Shown here: piece after piece, positions 25,018-33,968 of the stretch
How the letters are laid out: every line of letters begins with the position of its first letter
How positions within the stretch are numbered: position 1 is the stretch's first letter
Source: Bacteroidales bacterium
GTDB taxonomy: Bacteria; Bacteroidota; Bacteroidia; Bacteroidales; JAADJA01
Direction of reading: 5' to 3'
Assembly: GCA_016783885.1 (NCBI GenBank)
Contig: JADHVR010000012.1
Coordinates: forward strand, 1 to 58,776
DNA: 58,776 nt
The notes under the pieces: model-generated
The model's database searches: none
Told to the model about the DNA's origin: nothing
Seen by the model: only the letters and a program-made list of their open reading frames with translations
Made by a program: the position numbers and the translations under genes

Positions 25018-26382
25018 ATGAAAACATATGATGTCATTATTATCGGAGCAGGTCCATCAGGAATAGTTGCAGGAGTAACTACCAAAAAACAAAATCCAGA
25101 AAAATCAATTTTAATGATCAAAGAAGAAGAAAAGGGGCTAATTCCATGCGGTATTCCTTATATTTTTCATGATTTGGGCAATTTGGATAAAAATGTAATG
25201 AGCACAAAACCATTGATCGACCTTGGGGGAAATGTTATAGTAGATCCCGTTGTAAAGGTTGATGTATCAGGTAAAATTGTTACCGTTAAATCAGGTGATT
25301 CATATGAATATGATAAGTTAATATTTGCGACAGGATCCATCCCTGTTATTCCCACATTTATCCCTGGTTACGATCTTAAAGGAGTTGAATACATACGAAA
25401 AAGTTACAATTATATTAAGGAACTTAAAAAGAAAACCGATCAGTCCAGTCATATTGTTATTGTGGGAGGAGGATTTATTGGAGCTGAGGTTGCCGAACAA
25501 TTAGCATTGCAATCTGATAAAACAATAACGATTATAGAAAGTAAACCATACTGTTTCAACAAAGCCTTTTCGGAAGAACTTAGTAAAATAGCGACTAAAA
25601 AACTGAAAGAGACAAATATTAATGTTTTTACTTCAACTCTAGTGAAAGAGGTTTTAGGGGAAAATGGAAAAGTTACAGGTGTATTATTAAACACCGGTGA
25701 AATTATTAAGGCCGAATTGATAATAATGTCAATAGGATATAAACCAAATACTGAAATTGCCAGGAAAGCCGGTTTGGAATTAAATAGTGAAGGTGCAATA
25801 AAGGTTGATAATTTTGAAAAAGCGACTGTTAAAGATGTTTGTGCAATTGGTGATTGTTCCCAAACATTAGGATTTATCACCGGACGGTTGGATCATATAA
25901 TGTTAGCATCAACCGCAGCAGCGGAAGCAAGGGTTCTGGGGTATAATTTATTCGGTATTAAAATTAGACGTTGCTGCACAGGTACAATTGGAATTTTTTC
26001 AACTCAAATTAATGGCTTATCGATGGCTGCGGTAGGTGTAAACGAAACTAATGGCAGGGAATATAATATTGAATTTGTATATTCAGAATTTTCTGATTTT
26101 GATACGCATCCCGGAAATTTTAAGAATACATCTTCATTAACTGTAAAATTATATGCTTCATCTTCTGATGGTTCTATCTTAGGTGGTGAAGTATGGGGTG
26201 GAAAATCTACCGGTGAGATTATCAATATTATCGGCATGGCCATTCAAAAAAGAGTTACAGTTTTCGAATTGGTATCTTATCAGATCGGAACACACCCTTT
26301 GTTAACACCAGCGCCTACAAAGTATGTTTTAATCAAGGCAGCGGAAGGAATTATTACAAAACTTAATACCAGTTTAGATTAA
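25018..26382 (+). CDS. FAD-dependent pyridine nucleotide-disulfide oxidoreductase (Nox / CoA-disulfide reductase type)
   Basis: A 454-residue flavoprotein. Parts in order: the FAD-binding GxGxxG (VIIIGAGPSGIVAG, residues 6-20); a redox cysteine C44 in LIPCGIPY, at the position used by NADH oxidase and CoA-disulfide reductase; the NAD-binding site VIVGGGFIGAEVAEQL; the FAD ribityl-binding DVCAIGDCSQ; and a C-terminal dimerisation domain from about residue 330. Likely activities are reduction of O2, CoA-disulfide or polysulfide with NAD(P)H. Control by a Crp/Fnr-type site fits a role in oxygen or thiol defence of an anaerobe. It leads a five-gene co-directional set. Confidence 0.85.
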   Translation: MKTYDVIIIGAGPSGIVAGVTTKKQNPEKSILMIKEEEKGLIPCGIPYIFHDLGNLDKNVMSTKPLIDLGGNVIVDPVVKVDVSGKIVTVKSGDSYEYDKLIFATGSIPVIPTFIPGYDLKGVEYIRKSYNYIKELKKKTDQSSHIVIVGGGFIGAEVAEQLALQSDKTITIIESKPYCFNKAFSEELSKIATKKLKETNINVFTSTLVKEVLGENGKVTGVLLNTGEIIKAELIIMSIGYKPNTEIARKAGLELNSEGAIKVDNFEKATVKDVCAIGDCSQTLGFITGRLDHIMLASTAAAEARVLGYNLFGIKIRRCCTGTIGIFSTQINGLSMAAVGVNETNGREYNIEFVYSEFSDFDTHPGNFKNTSSLTVKLYASSSDGSILGGEVWGGKSTGEIINIIGMAIQKRVTVFELVSYQIGTHPLLTPAPTKYVLIKAAEGIITKLNTSLD

Positions 26383-26432
26383 TAATAAATTAATGTTTAG
26401 AGGTTTATAAAAACGATAAATAACATAAAACA

Positions 26433-27137
26433 ATGAAAACAAATAATTTAATTAAAGCATGTGGTTCAATAATTAAAAAAGAATCACTAATTCCTTTAGA
26501 TTATAATATTCTTAAACACACCTGCGTTGCAGAAGCAAACTTTCCTTATTCCGACTATTATGGGATGGTTCCAGGGCAGACCAATCCAAATTCCTTATTT
26601 TTATTTACGGCACATTATTATTCTTTAGAAGAAGTTTTGCGGTTTGCACAGAATATAGACTCATGTTACATGGAAAAAGTCGATGTTGCTACAGCATGGC
26701 TGAATTTCGCTAATCATGAATATTCTGCAATCAGAGTTAAACATTTCCCTGATTATGAACATATTCATTTGTTGCAAAGTTGTTGCATTAAAGAAGGGGT
26801 TGAGTTTATAAAAAAAGCTCACATGTCTGATTTTGCTTTAGTCAAGGTAAATAAATGCTTTGTTTTAGAGGAAATAGAGGAAGGTATTTATTTTGATAAA
26901 AAGGAAGACCACAAAGGATACATAACCATTCCTAAACAAATTAGCAACAGTAAGTTTTCGGATACTTTAATTGAAATAAGAAACAATAATGATTGCGAAC
27001 TCTTTGATGCTGCATTGGGGGCCATGATTATTGATTCAAAAGCAACAGAAATTGTAAGAATATATGCTGAAGGTTTGAATTTGAAATTATTGGAATGCAT
27101 AAAAGAAAGGTTTGCAAAATCCATTCTTAAAAAATAG
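26433..27137 (+). CDS. Unknown conserved-looking protein
   Basis: A 234-residue cytosolic protein without signal peptide or membrane segments; I recognise no family. It has a mixed alpha/beta composition, a YYGMVPGQTNPNSLFLF segment near residue 43 that may be the most conserved part, and several scattered cysteines (including QSCCIKEG). It follows the flavoprotein by 50 bases and precedes a zinc-ribbon protein and a Usp gene, so a stress or redox-linked role is possible but unproven. Confidence 0.55.
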   Translation: MKTNNLIKACGSIIKKESLIPLDYNILKHTCVAEANFPYSDYYGMVPGQTNPNSLFLFTAHYYSLEEVLRFAQNIDSCYMEKVDVATAWLNFANHEYSAIRVKHFPDYEHIHLLQSCCIKEGVEFIKKAHMSDFALVKVNKCFVLEEIEEGIYFDKKEDHKGYITIPKQISNSKFSDTLIEIRNNNDCELFDAALGAMIIDSKATEIVRIYAEGLNLKLLECIKERFAKSILKK

Positions 27138-27205
27138 TGCAATAGAGAGAAAGTTTTAAGCATAAGCATATTAACTGATATTTAAAAAACTAAATACTTA
27201 TAATT

Positions 27206-27598
27206 ATGAAAGTTACATATTTATGTCCACACTGCCGGGGCGCAATTAATGCCGGGAACAACATCATTTTATCGGCTAAAACGAGTACAAACAAAGTAGG
27301 TCTTATACTATTGCACGAAGAAATCGGGAATTACACGAGTGACCTGAGTGCTTCATTAACTGTTGAAATAGGTGAAGTTGTAGATTTATTTTGCCCTGTT
27401 TGCCACGAAAGTTTAAATACCCCAAAAAAAGATGCTTTAGCAAAATATATCAGGATAGATAATGGCATTAAAGAGTCTTACATTATCATTTCAAGGAAAT
27501 ATGGTGAAAAAATCACTTTCAAGGTAGACGAAAATAAACAAATAGAATCGTATGGGGAAAAGCTTAGTAGGTTTATCGATCCTGAATGGTTTTTATAA
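27206..27598 (+). CDS. Zinc-ribbon protein of unknown function
   Basis: A 130-residue protein with two CPxC pairs, C7/C10 (YLCPHCRG) and C63/C66 (LFCPVCHES), which together would form one split zinc ribbon with a 50-residue insertion. The rest is beta-rich and ends in SRFIDPEWFL. I cannot name the family. Its position between an unknown gene and a universal stress protein, downstream of the Crp/Fnr-linked promoter, suggests membership of the same stress-type operon. Confidence 0.6.
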   Translation: MKVTYLCPHCRGAINAGNNIILSAKTSTNKVGLILLHEEIGNYTSDLSASLTVEIGEVVDLFCPVCHESLNTPKKDALAKYIRIDNGIKESYIIISRKYGEKITFKVDENKQIESYGEKLSRFIDPEWFL

Positions 27599-27662
27599 GA
27601 CGATATCATATTAACTGTGTCAGATACATCGTAGTGAAAATGGAAATAAAGAATCAATAATC

Positions 27663-28607
27663 ATGAAAACAATATTAGTACCGACCGATTTTTCAGATCA
27701 CGCATTATTTGCTTTAAAAGTTGCCGCAAGTATTGCCAAAAAGATCAATGCTAAAATAAACCTTGTTCATAATAATACTATGCCATCAGAAGGATATAGC
27801 AATACTTATTATTATGAAGATATGAATAAGGAAATAAAAGTTATGAAAAAAAAACAGCTTGACAATTTAGTTTGCCAGGACTTTCTAAAAAACATTGATG
27901 TTAAAAAGTATATACTTTCAAACATGAAAATGTGGAAAATCGTAACTAATAAAAGATTTAAAAATGTTGATTTAATAGTTATGGGATCACATGGTACGAG
28001 CGGGCTGAGCGAAATTTTCATCGGTTCAAATACTGAAAAAGTTGTAAGGCTGGCAAATTCACCGGTTTTAACCATCAAGAGTGAACTTAAAGATTTTAAT
28101 ATAAATACAATGGTTTTTGCTTCTAACTTTTATGGTGAATCGTATGCGGTTTTTAATAAAATAAAGTTCTTTGCTGATTTCTATAATGCTCACATCGATT
28201 TGCTTAAAGTAATTACTCTTAAAGATTTCGAGCCAACACCCGTGAGCAGAAAGTTGATGGAAGATTTTGCGAAAAAATTCAAACTTTCTAACTACACTAT
28301 AAATATTTACAATGCCCCAAGTATTGAAAAAGGCATTACCGATTTCAGTAATGAAATAAATGCAGACCTAATAGCCATTGAAACTCATGGAAGAACAGGC
28401 ATTGCCCATCTAATAAATGGAAGCCTGGCCGAAGATGTTGTAAAGCATGAAGACCGGCCTGTATTAAGCATTAAAATAAAGGATATTCCTGCGAATATTT
28501 CAGGATTAAGATGGTACCTGGAAAAAATTGAAGAAATAGGATCAGAATTAAAGGTTAGCTCCTCCGGAATTAAAAATAAGCATTATCCCAAATTCGCAAT
28601 TATTTAA
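27663..28607 (+). CDS. Tandem universal stress protein (two UspA domains)
   Basis: A 314-residue protein with two Usp domains, residues 1-140 and about 152-287. The first has the start TILVPTDFSDHALFALKVAA and the ATP-binding signature MGSHGTSGLSEIFIGSNTEKVV with NSPVLTI. The second keeps IETHGRTGIAHLINGSLAEDVV and RPVLSI but has a weaker N-terminal strand. Such proteins bind nucleotides and accumulate under starvation, redox or oxygen stress. It is followed after 11 bases by the acetate-CoA ligase fusion. Confidence 0.85.
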   Translation: MKTILVPTDFSDHALFALKVAASIAKKINAKINLVHNNTMPSEGYSNTYYYEDMNKEIKVMKKKQLDNLVCQDFLKNIDVKKYILSNMKMWKIVTNKRFKNVDLIVMGSHGTSGLSEIFIGSNTEKVVRLANSPVLTIKSELKDFNINTMVFASNFYGESYAVFNKIKFFADFYNAHIDLLKVITLKDFEPTPVSRKLMEDFAKKFKLSNYTINIYNAPSIEKGITDFSNEINADLIAIETHGRTGIAHLINGSLAEDVVKHEDRPVLSIKIKDIPANISGLRWYLEKIEEIGSELKVSSSGIKNKHYPKFAII

Positions 28608-28618
28608 TTTACTAAATT

Positions 28619-31303
28619 ATGGCTATTAAATCACTTGATAAAATATTTAAACCTGAAAGAATTGCACTGATAGGTGTGTCATCAAATCCGAAAAGTATTG
28701 GTGGCAGTGTTTTAAGCAACTTGGTAGGCAGTGGATTTAATGGGATCATTTACCCTGTAAATCCCAGGCGTGAGGCTGTAATGGGTATTACATGTTATCC
28801 TGATGTAATGAGCCTTCCCAGGATCCCTGACTTGGCGGTAATTGCCACAGGTGCCAAACTTGTTCCGCAATTGGTCAGGGAATGTGGTGAAGCCGGAATT
28901 AAAGGGATAATCATTTTGTCTGCCGGTTTTAAGGAATCCGGAATTGAGGGGAAAAAGCTGGAAGAGCAAGTAAATGCTGAACTTGTAAAATTTGATGGAA
29001 TGAGGATTATCGGGCCAAATTGTGTAGGCATAATGGTTCCTGATTTACAATTGAACATAACTTTTACATGTGGAATGCCTAAAAAAGGCAATATCGCTTT
29101 TATCTCTCAGTCGGGAGCCGTGTGTACAACAATATTGGATTGGGCTCTTGAAGAAAATATAGGTTTCTCTTATTTTGTCTCCATAGGCAACACCATGGAT
29201 GTAAATTTTGGTGACCTGATAGATTATTTCGGGCAGGATCCAGATACTAAGTCGATTGTGCTTTACATCGAGTCAATTACCGAAGCGCGGAGTTTTATGA
29301 CAGCCGCAAGGGCTTTTGCCAGGAAAAAGCCGATTCTTGTATATAAGGCCGGACGCTTTCCTGAATCGGCAAAAGCAGCAACTTCTCATACAGGCGCCCT
29401 GGCTTCGGAAGATTCAATTTATAATGCGGTATTCGCAAGAGCAGGAATTGCCAGGGTATATGATATAGAAGATATTTTTGATTTTACTGATCTTGTCAGC
29501 AGAAAAAGAATTCCGAAAGGGACAAACCTTGCTATTATAACAAATGCAGGAGGGCCGGGCGTAATGGCTACCGATACATTGATAGACCTTAAAGGAAATC
29601 TTGCGGAATTATCTGAACAAACAATGCAGAAACTTAACGATTGCCTTCCTACGTTTTGGTCGCATGGTAATCCTATAGATGTTATTGGCGATGCTTCATC
29701 CGAGCGATATGCACAAGCGACAAAAATAGTATTGGATGATCCGAATGTTGATGCAGTATTGGTTATTTTCGTTCCGCAAGCAGTAACTGACCCTACCGAG
29801 ACAGCCATAGAAGTATGCAAACTTGCTGGCAGCACCTCGAAATCAATTATAGCTACTTGGGCAGGAGGTCAAAGTATGCATAAAGGCAGACAGGTTTTTC
29901 ATGATAAAAACATTGCTGTTTTTCATACCCCTGAACAAGCCGTCAGGGCTTTTATGACACTGGTCAGCTACTCACGTAATCTTAAAATTTTATATGAAAC
30001 TCCAAAAGATATTCCCGTTGAGTTCAAGCTGGACCGAAAAAAGCTCCGTGAAAAATTTGAAGCTGAATATTTCAAAAAAAACAGCATTTTATCCGAAGAT
30101 ATATCCAAGGAGATAATACATGCTTACGGAATTGATATAGCAAAGCCACAACCGGCATATTCATCACCTGAGGCTGTGAAAATTGCGAATAAAATTGGTT
30201 ATCCCGTGGTTCTGAAGATATTATCTCCTGACATTACACATAAAAGTGATGTAGGAGGGGTTGTATTAAATCTTAATGACGAGGCTTGTGTGACAGCTGC
30301 TTATAAAAATATGGCAGAAAGTATTTCAAGGAATTTTCCTGATGCTGATATTCAGGGAGTAACTATTCAGCCGATGTATGATATTAAAGATGCTGTGGAA
30401 TTAATACTTGGCATTAAAAAAGACCCCGTTTTTGGTACAGTCATTTTGCTGGGAATGGGTGGAATATGCACTGAACTGTTTCAGGATAAAAGATTATGCT
30501 TTCCTCCGGTGAATGAAAGACTTGCACGGCAAATGATAGAATCACTAAAGATTTGTCCGGTATTAAAAGGATATCGTGGAAGTCCTCCAAAAAATATCGA
30601 TAAGCTCATTGAAGTAATTATACGCTTATCATATCTCGCTGCCGACTATCCTGAAATTAAAGAGCTTGATATCAATCCTTTGCTGGTTACACCTGAAGAT
30701 GTAGTTGCTTTAGACGCAAGGATCGTAATTGATCAAAAATTGGACGGGAAGAAATTCCCTCAATTTTCTCATCTTTTAATTCATCCTTACCCTGAAAAAT
30801 ATGTGAAGAATACCAAATTAAGTGATGGCACCGATGTTATTTTAAGGCCTATAAAACCTGAAGATGAACCGATTTGGTTAGAACTTTTGGGTAGTTGTTC
30901 AAAAGAGAGTATTTATTTCCGCTTCAGGACCAATTTCTTTTTTGATACTCATGAGGTAGCCACGCAATTTTGTTACATTGACTATAGCAGGGAAATGGCA
31001 ATCGTGGCAGAAATAACTGAAAACAATAGTCGAAAATTGATAGGAGTAGGCCGGCTTATTGCAGATCCTGATCACGAAACAGCTGAATATGCTATTCTTT
31101 TAACTGATGATTGGCAAAATAAAGGGTTGGGTAATAAACTAACTAAATACTGCATGGAAATTTCAAAAGAATTGGGATTGAAACGTGTAGTTGCTGAAAC
31201 AACCGCGGATAACAAACCAATGATTGTGATATTTAAAAAACTTAAATTCAGCCTTCACTTTAACGCCGATTCAATGGTAAGTGTTTATAAAGATTTGTAT
31301 TAA
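28619..31303 (+). CDS. Acetate-CoA ligase (ADP-forming) fused to a GNAT acetyltransferase
   Basis: An 894-residue fusion. Residues 1-130 are a CoA-binding Rossmann domain (IALIGVSSNPKSIGGSV). Residues 150-460 are succinyl-CoA-ligase-like domains with the phosphohistidine H257 in ATSHTGALASED, the position known in ADP-forming acetyl-CoA synthetases. Residues 490-710 are an ATP-grasp domain (VLKILSPDITHKSDVGGV; LDINPLLVTPED). Residues about 725-894 are a GNAT domain (ILRPIKPEDEP; WQNKGLGNKLTKYCME). The same layout occurs in Pat/Pka lysine acetyltransferases, which have lost the synthetase function, but here the catalytic histidine remains. It may form acetate and ATP from acetyl-CoA, acetylate proteins, or both. 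Confidence 0.8.
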   Translation: MAIKSLDKIFKPERIALIGVSSNPKSIGGSVLSNLVGSGFNGIIYPVNPRREAVMGITCYPDVMSLPRIPDLAVIATGAKLVPQLVRECGEAGIKGIIILSAGFKESGIEGKKLEEQVNAELVKFDGMRIIGPNCVGIMVPDLQLNITFTCGMPKKGNIAFISQSGAVCTTILDWALEENIGFSYFVSIGNTMDVNFGDLIDYFGQDPDTKSIVLYIESITEARSFMTAARAFARKKPILVYKAGRFPESAKAATSHTGALASEDSIYNAVFARAGIARVYDIEDIFDFTDLVSRKRIPKGTNLAIITNAGGPGVMATDTLIDLKGNLAELSEQTMQKLNDCLPTFWSHGNPIDVIGDASSERYAQATKIVLDDPNVDAVLVIFVPQAVTDPTETAIEVCKLAGSTSKSIIATWAGGQSMHKGRQVFHDKNIAVFHTPEQAVRAFMTLVSYSRNLKILYETPKDIPVEFKLDRKKLREKFEAEYFKKNSILSEDISKEIIHAYGIDIAKPQPAYSSPEAVKIANKIGYPVVLKILSPDITHKSDVGGVVLNLNDEACVTAAYKNMAESISRNFPDADIQGVTIQPMYDIKDAVELILGIKKDPVFGTVILLGMGGICTELFQDKRLCFPPVNERLARQMIESLKICPVLKGYRGSPPKNIDKLIEVIIRLSYLAADYPEIKELDINPLLVTPEDVVALDARIVIDQKLDGKKFPQFSHLLIHPYPEKYVKNTKLSDGTDVILRPIKPEDEPIWLELLGSCSKESIYFRFRTNFFFDTHEVATQFCYIDYSREMAIVAEITENNSRKLIGVGRLIADPDHETAEYAILLTDDWQNKGLGNKLTKYCMEISKELGLKRVVAETTADNKPMIVIFKKLKFSLHFNADSMVSVYKDLY

Positions 31304-31349
31304 GAACAAGTATTTTGAAAGCAGATCTTAATCAAATAAAAAAAGTCGT

Positions 31350-31729
31350 ATGATTTCACCATTGTTCAGTCATTTATTAATTCCGTTTTTAGTTGCGATG
31401 TTTTTGGCTGTTAACATGGGCGGAAGCGGAACTGCCCCAGCTTTTTCGGCAGCTTATGGTGCAAATATTATACGTAAAAGTTTGATTCCCGGATTGTTTG
31501 GTATCATGGTTTTCCTCGGAGCCATTATTGCCGGAAAAGGAGCTGCGACAACCGTTGGTAAAGGATTATTAGAGCCAGAAATGATGAGCTTTACAGTTGT
31601 TTCAATAATTCTTTTTTCAAAAAAACGGAAGTAAATAAATTTTTTGTCATGTGGATTATAGCACCAATTATTGCTTTTGTGTTATCCTTAATGTTGATAT
31701 ATTTTGCAGATAAATTAGAATTATTATAA
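31350..31729 (+). pseudogene. Wrecked inorganic phosphate transporter (PiT family)
   Basis: A 94-residue frame (31350-31634) matches only the first two or three helices of a PiT/Pho4-type permease (AVNMGGSGTAPAFSAAYGAN; GAIIAGKGAATTVGKGLL) and ends abruptly in KKRK. A second frame, shifted and starting at 31649 (WIIAPIIAFVLSLMLIYF, 26 residues), looks like a helix from the middle of the same family. Full-length PiT proteins have over 300 residues and two repeated halves, so most of the gene is gone through deletion and frame change. It lies 47 bases after the acetate-CoA ligase gene. Confidence 0.65.
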
Positions 31730-31766
31730 CATATTTATCCTAAATAAACATATATCAATAAATCTA

Positions 31767-31843
31767 TTGAGCAATCTCAAAATTCTTTTTAAGGCTTAAG
31801 TGCTTGCTTTTCATTAAAATTTTGTTGTTACAAATTACTTTTG
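31767..31843 (+). promoter_or_regulatory. Shared activator-type promoter, copy B (before NifX-like gene 2)
   Basis: Palindrome TTGAGCAATCTCAA (31767-31780), 8 bases, TTAAGG (31789-31794), and -7 box TACTTTTG (31836-31843), 69 bases from palindrome start to -7 start as in copies A and C. Between the elements copies A and B share further scattered bases (ATTAAAA at 7685 and 31813). A leader of about 120 bases separates the -7 box from the ATG at 31968; within it GGATTAATCC is a perfect palindrome. Confidence 0.75.
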
Positions 31844-31967
31844 TCAGGATAATAAATTAACAACAATTGAAATTTGGTGTCAGGAATAAAGGATTAATCC
31901 TCTACATAAAAAATGGAATACATAAGAATGGTGAATTGGGAAATAGTTTAGGAAACAAACATAAACC

Positions 31968-32303
31968 ATGAAAAAAATAGCATTACCGGTCAAAGAAAAT
32001 AAATTAAGTCCACACTTTGGAGAATGTTCACACTTTAAATTTTATTATGAGGAGAATGGGAAAATCATAAAAGAAGATTTGATCCCCGCACCTCCTCAAC
32101 AACCTGAATTAATTCCCAACTGGTTTGTCGAAAAAGGTGTTACCGATGTAATTGCCGCCGGGATTGGATTGAAGCTTATTGAAATATTAAACCAACAAAA
32201 GATTAATGTATTTGTAGGTGTAAAAGTGGAAGACCCTAGAGTCCTGGTACAGGAATATTTGGATGGCACACTGGAAACCAATGGAAATTTACGCGACCAT
32301 TGA
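31968..32303 (+). CDS. NifX/NifB-family Mo-Fe cluster-binding protein, copy 2
   Basis: A 111-residue protein of the dinitrogenase iron-molybdenum cofactor fold: start KKIALPVKENKLSPHFGECSHF, middle VTDVIAAGIGLKLIEILNQQ, and end VQEYLDGTLETNGN. The FGECSHF segment holds the cysteine often implicated in cluster binding, which copy 1 (7051-7482) lacks. No nitrogenase structural genes are nearby. It stands alone behind regulatory promoter copy B and is followed after 38 bases by a thioesterase gene. Confidence 0.8.
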   Translation: MKKIALPVKENKLSPHFGECSHFKFYYEENGKIIKEDLIPAPPQQPELIPNWFVEKGVTDVIAAGIGLKLIEILNQQKINVFVGVKVEDPRVLVQEYLDGTLETNGNLRDH

Positions 32304-32341
32304 TTTGTTTTTCGTTGCAAAAGAATGAGTAATAAAAATAA

Positions 32342-32758
32342 ATGATAACATCAGAAAATAAAATCAGGGTTAGGTATGATGAAGTCGATAAGATGGGGTA
32401 CGTCTATCATGGAAACTATGCAAAATATTATCACATAAGCCGAACAGAGCTGTTGCGAAAGGTTAGAATTAGTGACAAAGAATTAGAAAACTATAATATT
32501 ATACTGCCTGTTATAGAGATGACAATCAAGTATCTTAAACCTGTGTTTTATGATGATGTAATAACCATAAAAACAACGATAAAAGAGTTGCCAACAAGCA
32601 GAATGGAATTCTTTCATAAAGTATTTAACCAAAACCATGAAATCATTAATGTAGCGAGTAGCACATTGATTTTTGTAAATTCCAATACACGTAAACCAAT
32701 GAGGGTTCCTGAAATTATTTTGAATAAATTAAAATCATATATAAAAACTTTAAACTGA
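32342..32758 (+). CDS. Acyl-CoA thioesterase, hotdog fold (YbgC / 4-HBT type)
   Basis: A 138-residue hotdog-fold protein. The signature RYDEVDKMGYVYHGNYAKYY contains the catalytic aspartate/histidine region of 4-hydroxybenzoyl-CoA thioesterase-like enzymes. It would hydrolyse acyl-CoA or aromatic acyl-CoA esters in the cytosol. The gene is followed after 4 bases by methionine gamma-lyase, so the two are probably translated from one message. Confidence 0.8.
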   Translation: MITSENKIRVRYDEVDKMGYVYHGNYAKYYHISRTELLRKVRISDKELENYNIILPVIEMTIKYLKPVFYDDVITIKTTIKELPTSRMEFFHKVFNQNHEIINVASSTLIFVNSNTRKPMRVPEIILNKLKSYIKTLN

Positions 32759-32762
32759 AAAA

Positions 32763-33950
32763 ATGAATACAAAAAATTTAGGATTTAATTCAAAATTAAT
32801 TCATGCCGGTGATTACAGGGATGAATTCGGAAGTGCAGTAACACCCATTTACCAAACTTCTACATTTTCATTTAAAAATACACAACACGGTGCTGATTTG
32901 TTTGCAGGAAAAGAAAAAGGGTATATCTACACGCGAATCGGTAATCCAACCATAGAAGTGCTTGAGAATAAACTGGCAGAACTGGAAAACGGATATGGGG
33001 GCATTGCCCTGGCATCTGGAATGGCAGCTGTCTCCTCGGTATATATGTCACTCTTAAAACAAGGCGACCACATGATAAGCACCGGGGCCGTTTACGGTCC
33101 AAGCCGCGGGGTGATGGAAACCCATTTTTCAAAATTTGGGGTTAAATATTCTTACATTGACACCTCTGACCTTGATTTATTGGAGAAAACAATCAGGCCC
33201 GATACCCGGTTACTTTATCTCGAAACTCCGGCAAACCCTACCATTCAGCTGACAGATATCAAAAAAGCTTCAGAAATAGCCCATAAACATAATATACTGG
33301 TTTGTGTTGACAATACTTTCTGTAGCCCATACCTACAAAAGCCTCTAACCCTCGGAGCTGATGTTGTTCTGCACTCTTTAACCAAATTTATTAATGGACA
33401 TGCCGACGTTGTTGGAGGGATTATAGTTGCAAAAGATAAAGAAATATACAATACCATTCGGAAAACCATGGTGTACATGGGTGGGAACATGGACCCACAC
33501 CAGGCTTTTATGGTAATACGGGGAATAAAAACTTTGTCATTAAGAATTGACAAAGCCCAGGAGAGTGCTATGAAAGTAGCAGAGTTCCTTGAAAATCATC
33601 CAAAAATTGAATGGATTAAATATCCTGGATTAAAATCATTTAAACAATATGATCTTGCAAAAGAACAAATGAGTGGTTTTGGCAGCATGATCAGTTTTGG
33701 ATTAAAAGGTGGATTTGAAGCAGGCCGTATCCTTATGGACAATGTTCACCTGGCAACACTGGCCGTTTCATTGGGTGGCGTGGAAACCTTGATACAACAC
33801 CCTGCTTCGATGACCCATGCGGGCGTTTCAAAAGAAGATAAACTGGCTGCAAATATTACAGATGGCCTGGTCAGGTATTCGGTAGGGATTGAAAATGTTG
33901 AAGACCTGATTAATGACCTTAAGCAGTCTTTGAATAAAATTAATGATTAA
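32763..33950 (+). CDS. Methionine gamma-lyase-like trans-sulfuration enzyme
   Basis: A 395-residue PLP enzyme of the Cys/Met metabolism family. Motifs are HAGDYRDEFGSAVTPIYQTS, YTRIGNPTIEVLENKLAELE, ALASGMAAVSSV, CVDNTFCSPYLQKPL and the PLP lysine in HSLTKFINGHADVVGG. The C-terminal SVGIENVEDLINDL is typical. Methionine gamma-lyase yields methanethiol, ammonia and 2-oxobutyrate; cystathionine gamma-lyase is the main alternative. The active-site Cys of classical methionine gamma-lyases (YGCTF) is replaced here (VYGPSRG), so substrate preference is uncertain. It is flanked by a thioesterase and a ferredoxin. Confidence 0.75.
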   Translation: MNTKNLGFNSKLIHAGDYRDEFGSAVTPIYQTSTFSFKNTQHGADLFAGKEKGYIYTRIGNPTIEVLENKLAELENGYGGIALASGMAAVSSVYMSLLKQGDHMISTGAVYGPSRGVMETHFSKFGVKYSYIDTSDLDLLEKTIRPDTRLLYLETPANPTIQLTDIKKASEIAHKHNILVCVDNTFCSPYLQKPLTLGADVVLHSLTKFINGHADVVGGIIVAKDKEIYNTIRKTMVYMGGNMDPHQAFMVIRGIKTLSLRIDKAQESAMKVAEFLENHPKIEWIKYPGLKSFKQYDLAKEQMSGFGSMISFGLKGGFEAGRILMDNVHLATLAVSLGGVETLIQHPASMTHAGVSKEDKLAANITDGLVRYSVGIENVEDLINDLKQSLNKIND

Positions 33951-33968
33951 TTTAAAAATTTTCATGTT

